Source: an uncultured Acidimicrobiales bacterium
GTDB taxonomy: Bacteria > Actinomycetota > Acidimicrobiia > Acidimicrobiales > Bin134
Direction: 5' to 3'
Assembly: GCA_951813555.1 (NCBI GenBank)
Contig: OX638344.1
Span: forward strand, 2,918,475 to 2,975,075
DNA length: 56,601 nucleotides
Position numbers and translations under genes: made by a program. Below the pieces are notes generated by a model. It saw only the letters and a program-made list of their open reading frames with translations. It had not been told where the DNA came from and did no database searches. Every line of letters starts with the position of its first letter. Position 1 is the first letter of the stretch. Positions 20,879-29,532 of this stretch are shown here, one piece after another.

Positions 20879-20973
20879 CGTGGTCTTGGCCGAGGGCTAA
20901 CCGTTTCCTCACATCGGCCCGGGATGCTGGGCCCGCTCAGTTCACAACCCCTACCCTTCAGAAAGGCGGACAC

Positions 20974-21552
20974 ATGAGCAAGACAAGATTCCACAAGCTG
21001 GTAGCGGTGGGAGCGGCCGGAGTTGCCCTGGCTGTTGGATCCCTAGCCATATCCACCCTCTCCCCGTTCGGCTTGGCCGGTGCTCAAGACGCCAATGCGC
21101 CAGAGCCCGAGGCGGCCACCGCCGACTCTGGCGGCTCGACCGCCGAAAGCGACAGAAAGGCCGACAACGACTGCGACGGCAAGCGCGAGAGGCGCGACGG
21201 GCTCAAGAAAGGCCGTGCTGGCCGGCTGGCCGCGGTGGCCGAGGCCCTTGACATGGCGCCCGACGCGGTGGCCGAGGCTCTGCGCAGTGGTCAGTCCGTA
21301 GCTGATCTGGCCGGGAACCGGGTCGACGAGGTGATTGCAGCCCTGGTCCAAGACGCCATTGAGCAAGTCCAAGCCAAAGTCGACGACGGGTTGATTGATC
21401 AGGCCAAGGCCGACGAGATGATCGCCGCCCTCGAGGAGAAGGTGACCGCCTTCGTAAACGGCGAGCGCCCTGACGGGATCGACAACGGTCGCAAGGGCCA
21501 CCGCGGACGCGGCTTCAAAGCCGGCGCAAACGCGGAGAAGACTGCCGCTTAG
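20974..21552 (+). CDS. Secreted DUF2680/YckD-like helical protein
   Basis: A 192-residue secreted protein. The signal peptide (about 1-36) is hydrophobic and ends near LAGAQDANA, followed by an acidic, low-complexity linker and a basic KRERRDGLKKG patch. The C-terminal helical region has the pattern LDMAPDAVAEALRSGQSVAD, then VIAALVQDAIEQVQAKVDDG and ADEMIAALEEKVTAFVNG. This resembles the short helical repeats of DUF2680 (YckD-like) proteins often found beside two-component genes in Gram-positive bacteria. The ATG at 20974 has GAAAGGCGG 5 bases upstream. It follows the kinase gene by 95 bases and may be a regulated target. Its stop overlaps that of rpsA (TTAG, 21549-21552). The function is unknown. 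Confidence 0.78.
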   Translation: MSKTRFHKLVAVGAAGVALAVGSLAISTLSPFGLAGAQDANAPEPEAATADSGGSTAESDRKADNDCDGKRERRDGLKKGRAGRLAAVAEALDMAPDAVAEALRSGQSVADLAGNRVDEVIAALVQDAIEQVQAKVDDGLIDQAKADEMIAALEEKVTAFVNGERPDGIDNGRKGHRGRGFKAGANAEKTAA

Positions 21553-23033
21553 ACCGGCTCGGCTAAGGCTTCGATTACCTCTTCGCCGCCATCGCCGCTC
21601 TCAGCATCGGGAGCGGCGGTGGCGGCTTCGTCGATTCCCGGCTCGTCGCCATCAACCTCGCCGCCGACAAGTTCCCCTCCGCCCGGCTCGCCACCGGGTT
21701 CGCCAATGGGCGCGCCGGTCTCGGAGTAGTACTGCGCCCAAGCCTCGTCCTGGTCGGCGGCCACGTCCTCGTTGATCGCGCCGATGTAGTTGCCCTCGGC
21801 GTCGTAGGCGTGCTCGCCGAAGTGCTCTTGGAACTCGGCGGCCACCACGCCGCCCTCGGCCGCCTGCTTGATCGACAGGCTGATGCGGCGCCGGTTGACG
21901 TCCAAGTCGATGATCTTCACCCACAGCTCCTCGCCGGGTGTGACCACCTGCTCGGGCAAATCGATGTGGTGAGAGGAGATCTCCGAGATGTGGACCAGAC
22001 CCTCGATGCTCTCGCCCACCTGGACGAATGCGCCGAACGGCACCAGCTTGGTGACCCGTCCGTACACCAGCTCGCCCACCTGGTGGCTGGAGGCGAACTC
22101 CTGCCAGGGATCCTGCTGGGTGGCCTTCAGGGAGAGGCTGATCCGCTCCCGGTCGAGATCCACTTCCAACACCTGGATCTCGATCTCGTCGCCCACCTTC
22201 ACCACCGCGCTGGGGTGGTCGACGTGCTTCCACGACAGCTCGGACACATGCACGAGGCCGTCCATGCCGCCCAAGTCCACGAACGCCCCGAAGTTCACCA
22301 CCGAGGAGACCACACCGGTGCGGCGCTCGCCCGGCTTGAGGTTGTCCAGGAACGCCTCGCGTTGCTCCTTCTCGGTCTCTTCCAGCCAGGCTCGGCGGGA
22401 CAAGACCACGTTGTTGCGGTTCTTGTCCAGCTCAATGATCTTGGCCTCCAGCGTCTGGCCGATATAGGGCTGGAGATCGCGAACCCGGCGCAACTCCACC
22501 AGCGAGGCGGGCAAGAAGCCCCGAAGGCCGATGTCGACGATCAGGCCGCCCTTGACCACCTCGATCACCGGGCCGGAGACCGTGCCCTCCTTCTCCTTGA
22601 CCTCCTCGATGTTGCCCCAGGCCCGCTCGTACTGGGCCCGCTTCTTGGACAGGATCAGTTGGCCGTCTTTGTCCTCCTTCTGGAGGACCAATGCCTCGAT
22701 CTCCTCCCCGAGGGTGACGATCTCGCTGGGGTCGATCACGTTGCGGATGGACAGCTCCCGGGATGGGATGATCCCCTCTGCCTTGAAGCCGATGTCCAGC
22801 AGCACCTCGTCGCGGTCCACCTTGACCACCTTGCCGGATACGATCTGGCCGTCCTCCACTTGGACCATGGTGGCGGCGTAGGCGTCTTCCAGAAACTGCT
22901 CTTCGATGTCATGATCAGTGATCTGACGGGGGACGTAGTTGCCCTCGGTGTCAAAAGTTCCCACGCCGTCGGGGGTGTCTATCACGGCGGTGGCCGATGG
23001 CGGGGCGGGTGGGGCGGTAGCGGAGTCGGACAC
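21549..23033 (-). CDS. rpsA: 30S ribosomal protein S1
   Basis: Ribosomal protein S1 binds mRNA at the small subunit. The 494-residue protein contains four S1 RNA-binding domains (about 63-133, 150-216, 234-303 and 319-389), of which the third and fourth carry the strong motif GAFV-x-(L/V)GG-x-(x)GLVH-(V/I)-SE(L/I). A long acidic, glycine-rich tail of about 80 residues follows. Four domains and an acidic tail fit actinobacterial S1 rather than the six-domain enterobacterial form. It starts with GTG 23033. It lies just downstream of polA on the same strand, as in Mycobacterium tuberculosis, where polA, rpsA and uvrB are neighbours. Confidence 0.97.
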   Translation of the reverse strand: MSDSATAPPAPPSATAVIDTPDGVGTFDTEGNYVPRQITDHDIEEQFLEDAYAATMVQVEDGQIVSGKVVKVDRDEVLLDIGFKAEGIIPSRELSIRNVIDPSEIVTLGEEIEALVLQKEDKDGQLILSKKRAQYERAWGNIEEVKEKEGTVSGPVIEVVKGGLIVDIGLRGFLPASLVELRRVRDLQPYIGQTLEAKIIELDKNRNNVVLSRRAWLEETEKEQREAFLDNLKPGERRTGVVSSVVNFGAFVDLGGMDGLVHVSELSWKHVDHPSAVVKVGDEIEIQVLEVDLDRERISLSLKATQQDPWQEFASSHQVGELVYGRVTKLVPFGAFVQVGESIEGLVHISEISSHHIDLPEQVVTPGEELWVKIIDLDVNRRRISLSIKQAAEGGVVAAEFQEHFGEHAYDAEGNYIGAINEDVAADQDEAWAQYYSETGAPIGEPGGEPGGGELVGGEVDGDEPGIDEAATAAPDAESGDGGEEVIEALAEPV

Positions 23034-23131
23034 GTTGGATTGAGCCTCACGGGAGGAGATGGATAGGTCAAAGGGCGCGGCGCAGCAGCCTGAACCGGCC
23101 GAGTGATGCTAACAGCCTCCGCCGCGTCGGG

Positions 23132-25846
23132 CTACTTGGCGTCAGCCCAGGTGCGCCCCGAGGAGAGGTGTACCTCCAGCGGCACTCTCAGCTGGCAGGC
23201 CCCGGCCATGGTCTCCACGGTGAGCTCCGAAACGGGGTCGCGCTCGGCCTCGGGGATTTCCAGAATCACCTCGTCGTGCACCTGGAGGATGATCCGGCCT
23301 TCAAATCCCTGCTTCTCGAGCGCAGAGTCGAGCCTCACCAGGGCCACCTTGAAGATGTCGGCGGCCAGACCCTGGATGCCGGCATTCATGGCTTGGCGCT
23401 CGGCCGCCTGCCGAAGCCGGAAATTCGGAGAGTTGATCTCGGGGATGCGCCGCCTGCGACCGAACAGGGTCTCGGTGTAGCCCCGGGCCCGAGCCTCGGC
23501 CACCGTTTTGTCCATGTAGTCCCGCAGCGCGGGGAACGCCTTGAAGTAGGCGTCGAGGATCACGGCGGCCTCACCGGTAGGGATATTGAGCCGCTGGCCC
23601 AAGCCGTAGGCCTCCATGCCGTAGGCCAAGCCGTAGGACACCATCTTGGCGGTGGAACGCTCCTCGATGCCCACCGCGTCGGGGTTGATGCCGAACACCT
23701 GGGCAGCAACGGAGGTGTGGATGTCTTGGCCCGACTCGAAGGCCCCGATCAGCCCGGGATCCTCAGCCAGATGGGCGATGCAGCGGAGTTCTATCTGGTT
23801 GTAGTCGGCCACCAGCAGAGCGCAGCCGTCGGCGGCCACGAAGACCTCCCGGAACACCCGCCCGGTTTCGGTGCGGACCGGGATGTTGTGCAGGTTGGGG
23901 GCGTCGGAGCTGAGCCGGCCGGTGCGGGCCACCGTCTGGTTGAACGTGGCCCGGATACGGTTGTCGGGCTCGATCTCCACCGCGGCCACCAGGCCCTCCC
24001 CGTAGGTGGACCGCAGCTTTTCCACCTCGCGGTAGTCCAGCAGCTCGTCTACAACCGGGTGCTCGCCGCGAAGCCTCTCCAGGGTGGCGGCATCAGTGCT
24101 GTAGGCGCCGCCCGGGGTCTTCTTTTGGGGGGTGAGCCCCAGCTTGTCGAACAGCAGCTCGCTGATCTGCTTGGAGGAGTTCACGTTGAATTTCCCCCCT
24201 CCGGCCGCCTCGATCACCGATGCCCGAAGCCGCTCAGCGTCGGAGGCCAGCTGGTCTCGGAGACGGGTCAGGCCTTCCGCATCCACCCCGATGCCCACAT
24301 GCTCCATGCGGGCCAGCACCCGCACCAAGGGCACCTCCATGTCGTCGTTGAGGTCGCGCAGGCCCTGAGCGTCCAGAGCCTCCAAAAGCGGTGCGGCCAA
24401 GTGGGACACGGCCAGGGCCTGGAGCCCGGCCTGCACCGACGGCTCTGCCGGATCGCCGGAGTCATCGCCGAAAAGCCGGCCCTCGTCGGGTTGATCGGCG
24501 TCCGGGAACTCCAACATCGTATGGGTCCTCAGCAGGTTGTCCAGGTCGTAGCGCCCGCTGGCTGGATCAAGCAGATAGGCGGCGATTCGTGTGTCCAACA
24601 CCAGCCCGGCGGCGTCGATCCCCTGCCCGAGCAGCCACAGGGCTAGCGGCTTGGCGTCGTGGGCGATGAAGAGGTTGCCCTCGCCGAAGAACTCGGCGAG
24701 GGCGCCCCGTCTCGATGATTCCAGCACGTCGGCCGACAGCCAGACGGCTTTGCCGCCTTCGATATCGGCCGAGAAGGCCAGGCCCAGCAGCCGGCGGCGG
24801 TGGGGTTGGCGCGGATCGAGGGGATTGCCCCAGGCTGCGGAGAGAGCCACCGGTTCGGCGCTGGCCGCCAGCCCCTTGAGTGTGTCGGCCGCCGCCTGTG
24901 CGGTCGATACCTCTTCCACGGTCGCCTCCAGCAACCCGGCACTGTCTTCGGTGCCGCCCAGATCCACGTTCAGCACGTCGGCCACAGAGTCGCCGAACCT
25001 CCTGAACTCCAAGAAGTCGAACAGCTCCTTGACCTCGGCCGCGTCGGGCCGGCCGAGGGCCAGATCTTCCACGCCCACCTCCAGGGGGACGTCGCGCAAC
25101 AGCTCCATCAACTCCAGGTTCATGCTCACCCGGTCTTGGGCCTCGCCCAGATTCTCCTGAAGCTTGGGGGTCTGGTCTTCCACGTGCTGGTACAGCTCTT
25201 CGATGCTGCCATAGGCGTTGATGAGCCTGGCCGCTGTCTTCTCCCCCACCCCGGCTACACCGGGCAAGTTGTCCGACGGGTCGCCCCTCAATGCGGCGTA
25301 GGCCACGTAGTCAGCCGGTCTCACCCCGGTGCGCTCCTCGATGCCGGCCTCATCGTAGAGGGCGTAGTCCGACACGCCGCGTTTGTTGTAGAGCACCCGC
25401 ACGTGGGGATCCTCCACAAGCTGGTAGGCATCCCGGTCGCCGGTCACCACGATCACGTTGTCGCCCCGGTCGCGGGCCTGGGTGGCCAGCGTGGCGATCA
25501 CATCGTCGGCCTCCACGCCGGCGTGTTCCACCGCAGTAATCTGGAGAGTGTCCACCAGCTTGCGGACCAGCCCCATCTGCTGGCGCAGGGTGTCGGGGGT
25601 TTCCCGGCGGTTGGCCTTGTAGCTGGCAACCCGCTCGTGGCGAAAGGTGGGCTCGGGCCGGTCGAATGCCACCGCCACCCGGTCGGGGCGGTGGTCGCGC
25701 AGCAGGGTCAACAGCATCATAGTGAACCCATACACCGCATTGGTCACCTGCCCGCTGGCGGTAATCATGTCCTCAGGCAGGGCGAAAAAAGCCCGGTAAG
25801 CCAGCGAGTTGCCGTCGACCAGCATCACCGTGGGTGGCTCATCCAT
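23132..25846 (-). CDS. polA: DNA polymerase I
   Basis: A 904-residue family A polymerase. The 5'-3' exonuclease domain occupies about 1-300. The middle exonuclease-like domain (about 310-500) lacks the DxE pair needed for 3'-5' proofreading, as in mycobacterial and Taq enzymes. The polymerase domain has motif A DYNQIELR, motif B RSTAKMVSYGLAYG and motif C QVHDEVILE. The O-helix position equivalent to E. coli Phe762 is tyrosine (K-M-V-S-Y-G), also seen in mycobacterial Pol I. The ATG overlaps the stop of the upstream ANTAR regulator gene by 8 bases (ATGGATGA), so translation is probably coupled. It acts in Okazaki-fragment processing and repair, together with the uvrA and uvrB products encoded nearby. 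Confidence 0.98.
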   Translation of the reverse strand: MDEPPTVMLVDGNSLAYRAFFALPEDMITASGQVTNAVYGFTMMLLTLLRDHRPDRVAVAFDRPEPTFRHERVASYKANRRETPDTLRQQMGLVRKLVDTLQITAVEHAGVEADDVIATLATQARDRGDNVIVVTGDRDAYQLVEDPHVRVLYNKRGVSDYALYDEAGIEERTGVRPADYVAYAALRGDPSDNLPGVAGVGEKTAARLINAYGSIEELYQHVEDQTPKLQENLGEAQDRVSMNLELMELLRDVPLEVGVEDLALGRPDAAEVKELFDFLEFRRFGDSVADVLNVDLGGTEDSAGLLEATVEEVSTAQAAADTLKGLAASAEPVALSAAWGNPLDPRQPHRRRLLGLAFSADIEGGKAVWLSADVLESSRRGALAEFFGEGNLFIAHDAKPLALWLLGQGIDAAGLVLDTRIAAYLLDPASGRYDLDNLLRTHTMLEFPDADQPDEGRLFGDDSGDPAEPSVQAGLQALAVSHLAAPLLEALDAQGLRDLNDDMEVPLVRVLARMEHVGIGVDAEGLTRLRDQLASDAERLRASVIEAAGGGKFNVNSSKQISELLFDKLGLTPQKKTPGGAYSTDAATLERLRGEHPVVDELLDYREVEKLRSTYGEGLVAAVEIEPDNRIRATFNQTVARTGRLSSDAPNLHNIPVRTETGRVFREVFVAADGCALLVADYNQIELRCIAHLAEDPGLIGAFESGQDIHTSVAAQVFGINPDAVGIEERSTAKMVSYGLAYGMEAYGLGQRLNIPTGEAAVILDAYFKAFPALRDYMDKTVAEARARGYTETLFGRRRRIPEINSPNFRLRQAAERQAMNAGIQGLAADIFKVALVRLDSALEKQGFEGRIILQVHDEVILEIPEAERDPVSELTVETMAGACQLRVPLEVHLSSGRTWADAK

Positions 25847-26489
25847 CGGTCTTGTCTCCGCTCAGGGCCTTCAATTGGTCTGCGCTCATCTCGATGACCT
25901 CGCTGGCCACGTCAGCCATTGGCCGGCGCTCGCCCATGGCCTGGTGCTGGATGAGTCTGTAGGCGTCGGCCTCCGACATGGAGCAGACGTCCATGAGCCG
26001 CCCCTTGGCCCGGTCGATGGCCTTGCGGGCCTCCAGCCGGGCCTCAGCCCGCTCTACCTGGTGGTTGAGAGCCACCAGCTCTCGGAACCGGACCAGGGCC
26101 ACCTCCACTGCGGGCACCAACTCGGCCCGCTCGAACGGCTTGACCAGATAGGCCAGCGCACCGGCGTCGGCGGCCCGAGCGATCAGATCCCGCTGGCTGA
26201 ACGCGGTGAGCAGCAGCACCGCGCACAGCCGCTCATCGCGTATCTGGCCGGCCGCGGTGATCCCGTCGGTCCCCGGCATCTTCACATCCAAGATGGCCAC
26301 GTCGGGGCGCTTCTCCCGCACCAAGTCCAGCACTTGGTCGCCCCGGCTGGTCTCCCCCACCACGAGATAGCCCTCCTCCTCTAGGGTTTCCCGCAAATCG
26401 AGGCGGATGATGGCCTCGTCCTCGGCCAGCACGATTCGCACAGGATCGGACGAATTCGGGGCACCAGGCTGGGCTGACGGGTCAGACAT
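25839..26489 (-). CDS. pdtaR: ANTAR-domain response regulator (PdtaR-like)
   Basis: A 216-residue response regulator: receiver domain (acidic pair AEDEA near residue 22, phospho-acceptor Asp68 in AILDVKMPG, lysine in LVKPFE) and a C-terminal ANTAR RNA-binding domain with the pattern AIDRAKGRLMD then SEADAYRLIQHQAM. ANTAR regulators bind paired hairpins in nascent RNA and prevent termination. The M. tuberculosis counterpart PdtaR (Rv1626) is also close to polA. ATG 26489 is chosen because the frame further upstream is a shadow of the preceding gene; it overlaps that gene by 8 bases (ATGTCTGA) and overlaps polA by 8 bases. Its partner kinase (PdtaS type) is not in the window. Confidence 0.92.
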   Translation of the reverse strand: MSDPSAQPGAPNSSDPVRIVLAEDEAIIRLDLRETLEEEGYLVVGETSRGDQVLDLVREKRPDVAILDVKMPGTDGITAAGQIRDERLCAVLLLTAFSQRDLIARAADAGALAYLVKPFERAELVPAVEVALVRFRELVALNHQVERAEARLEARKAIDRAKGRLMDVCSMSEADAYRLIQHQAMGERRPMADVASEVIEMSADQLKALSGDKTDG

Positions 26490-26772
26490 CCGAGTAGAAC
26501 CTGTCCAGCAGATCGTCCTGCTGCTCCTCCAAGCTGCGAATCTCCTCTTCCAGCCGGGCACGATGCCGGGCCATGGTCTCTGCTTGGCGGGCAGCGTCGC
26601 GATGCTGGCGCTCTGCGGCGGGAGTTTCCGAGACCAGCGCCCGCAACCGGGCGTCGTCGGCCAGTTCCTCAAAGTGCAGGCACTGCTCCTCGGCCACTTC
26701 CATATCGGCTCTCAGCCGCTTCAACCGGTCGGCTACATCTGACAATCGGCGTTCCACCCTGTTCTGGGTCAC
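26482..26772 (-). CDS. Small coiled-coil protein upstream of pdtaR-polA
   Basis: A 96-residue, highly charged protein that appears almost entirely helical, with heptad-like spacing in VERRLSDVADRLKRLRADM and RHRARLEEEIRSLEEQQDDL. It starts at GTG 26772 and ends FYSDV, its stop lying inside the start region of the ANTAR regulator gene (8-base overlap). It is therefore the first gene of a tightly packed three-gene unit with pdtaR and polA. I do not recognise a family. A role as partner or dimerisation factor for the regulator is a guess from position only. Confidence 0.7.
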   Translation of the reverse strand: MTQNRVERRLSDVADRLKRLRADMEVAEEQCLHFEELADDARLRALVSETPAAERQHRDAARQAETMARHRARLEEEIRSLEEQQDDLLDRFYSDV

Positions 26773-26913
26773 GAGTCGATGCTATTACCCGCTGCCTGTG
26801 CGAATACGTTCAGGGCTCTGCTCGGCCGACTCGGCTGCCCAAGGCCGGTGAAACCCCGGAGGGCGCTAGATTCTCCACGGTTGGGCCGACACGACGACAC
26901 AAGGAGTACACCG

Positions 26914-28026
26914 GTGAGCGATGAGATCCGAGACAACGCGGTCAACGGGAAGGCATGGGCAGACTTCTGCGACAACCTGAAGGAAGCCGGTCAGATCATC
27001 CTCGAAAACAGCACCGACGACCTCGATCGGCTCGAGGGCTTCCGCTATTTGAGCCGCCTCACCCGAGGAGAGCTCGGGCGCCTGGAGAACAACGGGCCCG
27101 CCTATGCCCAAATCTTGCCGATACCGCATAACGTGAAGATCGGCTGCGACAACCCCGATGCCCTCTACCAGAGTGTCACCATCAGCGGCGCTTTCGACTA
27201 CCGCATCCGAGGGCCGCGGGGCACGGTCAACTACCTGAGCCTGAACGCGTTCTCGGGTGGTTTTGCGTTGGGGTCGGCCCCGCCCGACCGGCAAGGGGCC
27301 CTGGCGTTCAACGATCCCCAACCCGGCGAGCAGGTTGACGTTATCGCCAGCGCCAACAAGCCCGATCATCTCGAGCCCGGGCAGCGCTGGCTCCGAACGG
27401 CACCCGAGACCAATCAGATCGCCATCCGCAACTTCTACCTCGACCGCACCGCCGAGCGGCCTTCCGAGCTCCAGATCGAGTGCCTCAACGGTCCCGACGA
27501 ACTACCGCCTCCGCTGAGTGCGCAACGCCTGACGAACGGCCTCGCCCGGGCTGCGCTAGGGGTGCACGGCATCGCCCGGCGGTTCGTCGAGTGGCTGGAC
27601 ATGTTCCAGGAGCGTCCCAACACGCTCGAGTTCCTTCCGAAGCGGGATGGTCCCGGCGGCTGGGGCGACCCCACCCAGTTGTTCCGCCACGGCTACTGGA
27701 CGCTCGAGCCCGGCCAGGCGCTGGTGATCGACGTGCCGCCCATCGACGTGTACTACTGGAACTTCCAGCTCAACAACATTTGGGAAGAGTCGCTCGACTA
27801 CGACTGGCTCCAGGTGACGGTCAACAAGCACACCGCGGTGTACGAGCCCGACGGGACGGCCCGCATCATCGTGGCCGACGATGACCCTGGATTCGCCAAC
27901 TGGATCGACACGGCATACCGCGGCCACGGCACCATGGGCCTGCGCTACAACCAAGCAGTAGAGGACATCCCGCCGTCACTTCGGGTGATGGATGTGGCCG
28001 ACTTGGCCACCCTGCGCACCGGCTAA
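26914..28026 (+). CDS. DUF1214 domain-containing protein
   Basis: A 370-residue soluble protein. The C-terminal part, with GYWTLEPGQALVIDVPP, YYWNFQLNNIWEESLDY and DPGFANWIDTAYRGHGTM, matches the DUF1214 pattern (tryptophan/tyrosine-rich WxxQ and ANWxDT-like motifs) found in proteins often paired with DUF1254. There is no signal peptide. GTG 26914 is chosen over the upstream frame because AAGGAG (26901-26906) lies 7 bases before it. Function is unknown for the family. Its stop overlaps the stop of the convergent membrane-protein gene by 4 bases (CTAA, 28023-28026). Confidence 0.8.
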   Translation: MSDEIRDNAVNGKAWADFCDNLKEAGQIILENSTDDLDRLEGFRYLSRLTRGELGRLENNGPAYAQILPIPHNVKIGCDNPDALYQSVTISGAFDYRIRGPRGTVNYLSLNAFSGGFALGSAPPDRQGALAFNDPQPGEQVDVIASANKPDHLEPGQRWLRTAPETNQIAIRNFYLDRTAERPSELQIECLNGPDELPPPLSAQRLTNGLARAALGVHGIARRFVEWLDMFQERPNTLEFLPKRDGPGGWGDPTQLFRHGYWTLEPGQALVIDVPPIDVYYWNFQLNNIWEESLDYDWLQVTVNKHTAVYEPDGTARIIVADDDPGFANWIDTAYRGHGTMGLRYNQAVEDIPPSLRVMDVADLATLRTG

Positions 28027-28514
28027 GCCGATAGGGCGGAAACCAGTTCGTCGCCCCGCTCGGTGGTGATGGTGAGCTGGCGGTCCTTTCCGCGGTGGAA
28101 GTACTCGACGGTGACCGCGTTGGTGCCGCCCAAGCTGTAGAGAAGGTGTCCCCTCCTTGCCCTGATACCCCAGCCCCCGAACTCCCGAAGTGGCTTGACG
28201 GTACGTTGGCGGGCGGAACGGATCTGCTCTGCTGGGATCTTCTTGGCCGGAGGCAGCGGCCACACCTGAACCCGCAGAAGGCTGTCGTCAACGTGAATCT
28301 TTAGCCGCAGCCCGAGCGTCGGCAGAATGCAGATTGCGAGGACGAGCAGCGATACCAACAGAAAAGAGATCCAGGCCCGAGACCAGCCGTTCCCACCCGC
28401 GGCGGCGGCAACCACCAACCAAATCACATTGGCCGACACAACCACGCCGACCATGCCTACGTAGAGGTGCTTCTGCGCTTGTGAAACTGGCTGGCTCTCT
28501 TCGAACAAAGTCAT
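28023..28514 (-). CDS. Membrane protein with PH-like C-terminal domain
   Basis: About 163 residues from ATG 28514: two membrane segments (YVGMVGVVVSANVIWLVVAA, then AWISFLLVSLLVLAICILP) followed by a cytoplasmic beta-rich domain of about 90 residues with IPAEQIRSARQRTVKPLREF, GWGIRARRG and LTITTERGDELVSAL. The order '(R/K)IP-x-x-(E/Q)I ... GWGIR ... TxxPxEL' resembles bacterial PH-like domains in small membrane proteins. The start is uncertain: ATGs at 28538 and 28544 are also in frame and none has a strong ribosome-binding site. The function is unknown. Confidence 0.65.
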   Translation of the reverse strand: MTLFEESQPVSQAQKHLYVGMVGVVVSANVIWLVVAAAAGGNGWSRAWISFLLVSLLVLAICILPTLGLRLKIHVDDSLLRVQVWPLPPAKKIPAEQIRSARQRTVKPLREFGGWGIRARRGHLLYSLGGTNAVTVEYFHRGKDRQLTITTERGDELVSALSA

Positions 28515-28686
28515 CGGCAGTCTCTTTTGTCTGGCCATGGCCATTGGGCCCGGAGCTTTCACCCACGGCGATCCTAGTCTGAAGGCCCTGTCGGATCGAT
28601 CTCTGGTCGGGTCCGCCTCCGCTCCCCATTGTGCTCGATCCAACAGCTCCATTGTCGGGCACTGCCACCGGTATTACGCTTCGCGT

Positions 28687-29532
28687 ATGAGCCCGGACCC
28701 CAGTCACGGCGTGTTGGGAATCTCCGGCGCGGATACGCCGGCATCCGAGAATCGCAAGAAGATCAAGAAGAAGGACTACGAGCGCGAGCTGGCCCGCCTC
28801 CAGGAGGAGTTGGTGCGGTTGCAGCGCTGGATCCGCCACAAGGGCCTCAAGGTGGTGGTCATCTTCGAGGGGCGCGACGCGGCCGGCAAGGGCGGGGTAA
28901 TCAAGAGGATCTCAGAGCGGACGAACCCCCGGGTGGTGCGGGTGGTGGCGCTGGGCACGCCGAGCGACCGGGAGAAGACGCAGTGGTGGTTCCAGCGCTA
29001 TGTGGCCGAGCTGCCCGCCGCGGGAGAGATGATCCTGTTCGACCGCAGTTGGTACAACCGGGGGGTGGTGGAGCCGGTGATGGGGTTCTGCACCGAGGAG
29101 GAGTACCGCGAATTCCTGCGGTCTTGCCCGGAGTTCGAGCGGATGATGGTGCGGTCGGGGATCATCTTGATCAAGTACTGGTTCTCGGTAAGCGATGAAG
29201 AACAGGAGCGCCGGTTCCACAACCGGATCAACGATCCGATGAGGCGTTGGAAGCTCTCACCGATAGACATCGAGGGCCGCACCCGGTGGGTGGAGTTCTC
29301 CAAGGCCAAAGACACGCTGTTCGCCCACACCGACATCAAACAAGCCCCCTGGTATGTGGTCAATGCCGACTCCAAGAAGGCAGCCCGGCTGAACTGCATG
29401 TCCCACCTGTTGTCGATGATCCCCTACGAAGAGGTGCCCTGGGAGGAAGTCGAGCTCCCCGAGCGCCAAGACCGTACCGGTTACGTCCGCCCTCCCCTGG
29501 AAGACCAGACCTTCGTACCCGAGATCTACTGA
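28687..29532 (+). CDS. ppk2: Polyphosphate kinase 2
   Basis: PPK2 enzymes transfer phosphate between polyphosphate and nucleotides. This 281-residue protein has the P-loop-like motif GRDAAGKGG (about 62-70), the Walker B and lid region FDRSWYNRG (about 118-126), and the conserved tracts FSVSDEEQERRF and WVEFSKAKD. A short charged N-terminal region (KKIKKKDYEREL) precedes the kinase domain, as is common in class I enzymes. Whether it favours ADP, GDP or AMP cannot be told from these motifs. ATG 28687 is chosen because the frame upstream lacks family similarity. The 3' end overlaps the convergent carboxylesterase gene by 7 bases. Confidence 0.95.
   Translation: MSPDPSHGVLGISGADTPASENRKKIKKKDYERELARLQEELVRLQRWIRHKGLKVVVIFEGRDAAGKGGVIKRISERTNPRVVRVVALGTPSDREKTQWWFQRYVAELPAAGEMILFDRSWYNRGVVEPVMGFCTEEEYREFLRSCPEFERMMVRSGIILIKYWFSVSDEEQERRFHNRINDPMRRWKLSPIDIEGRTRWVEFSKAKDTLFAHTDIKQAPWYVVNADSKKAARLNCMSHLLSMIPYEEVPWEEVELPERQDRTGYVRPPLEDQTFVPEIY

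Noticed and set aside
21810..23066. Plus-strand frame of 418 codons opposite rpsA
   Set aside because: Antisense shadow of a clear S1 gene; biased composition and no motif.
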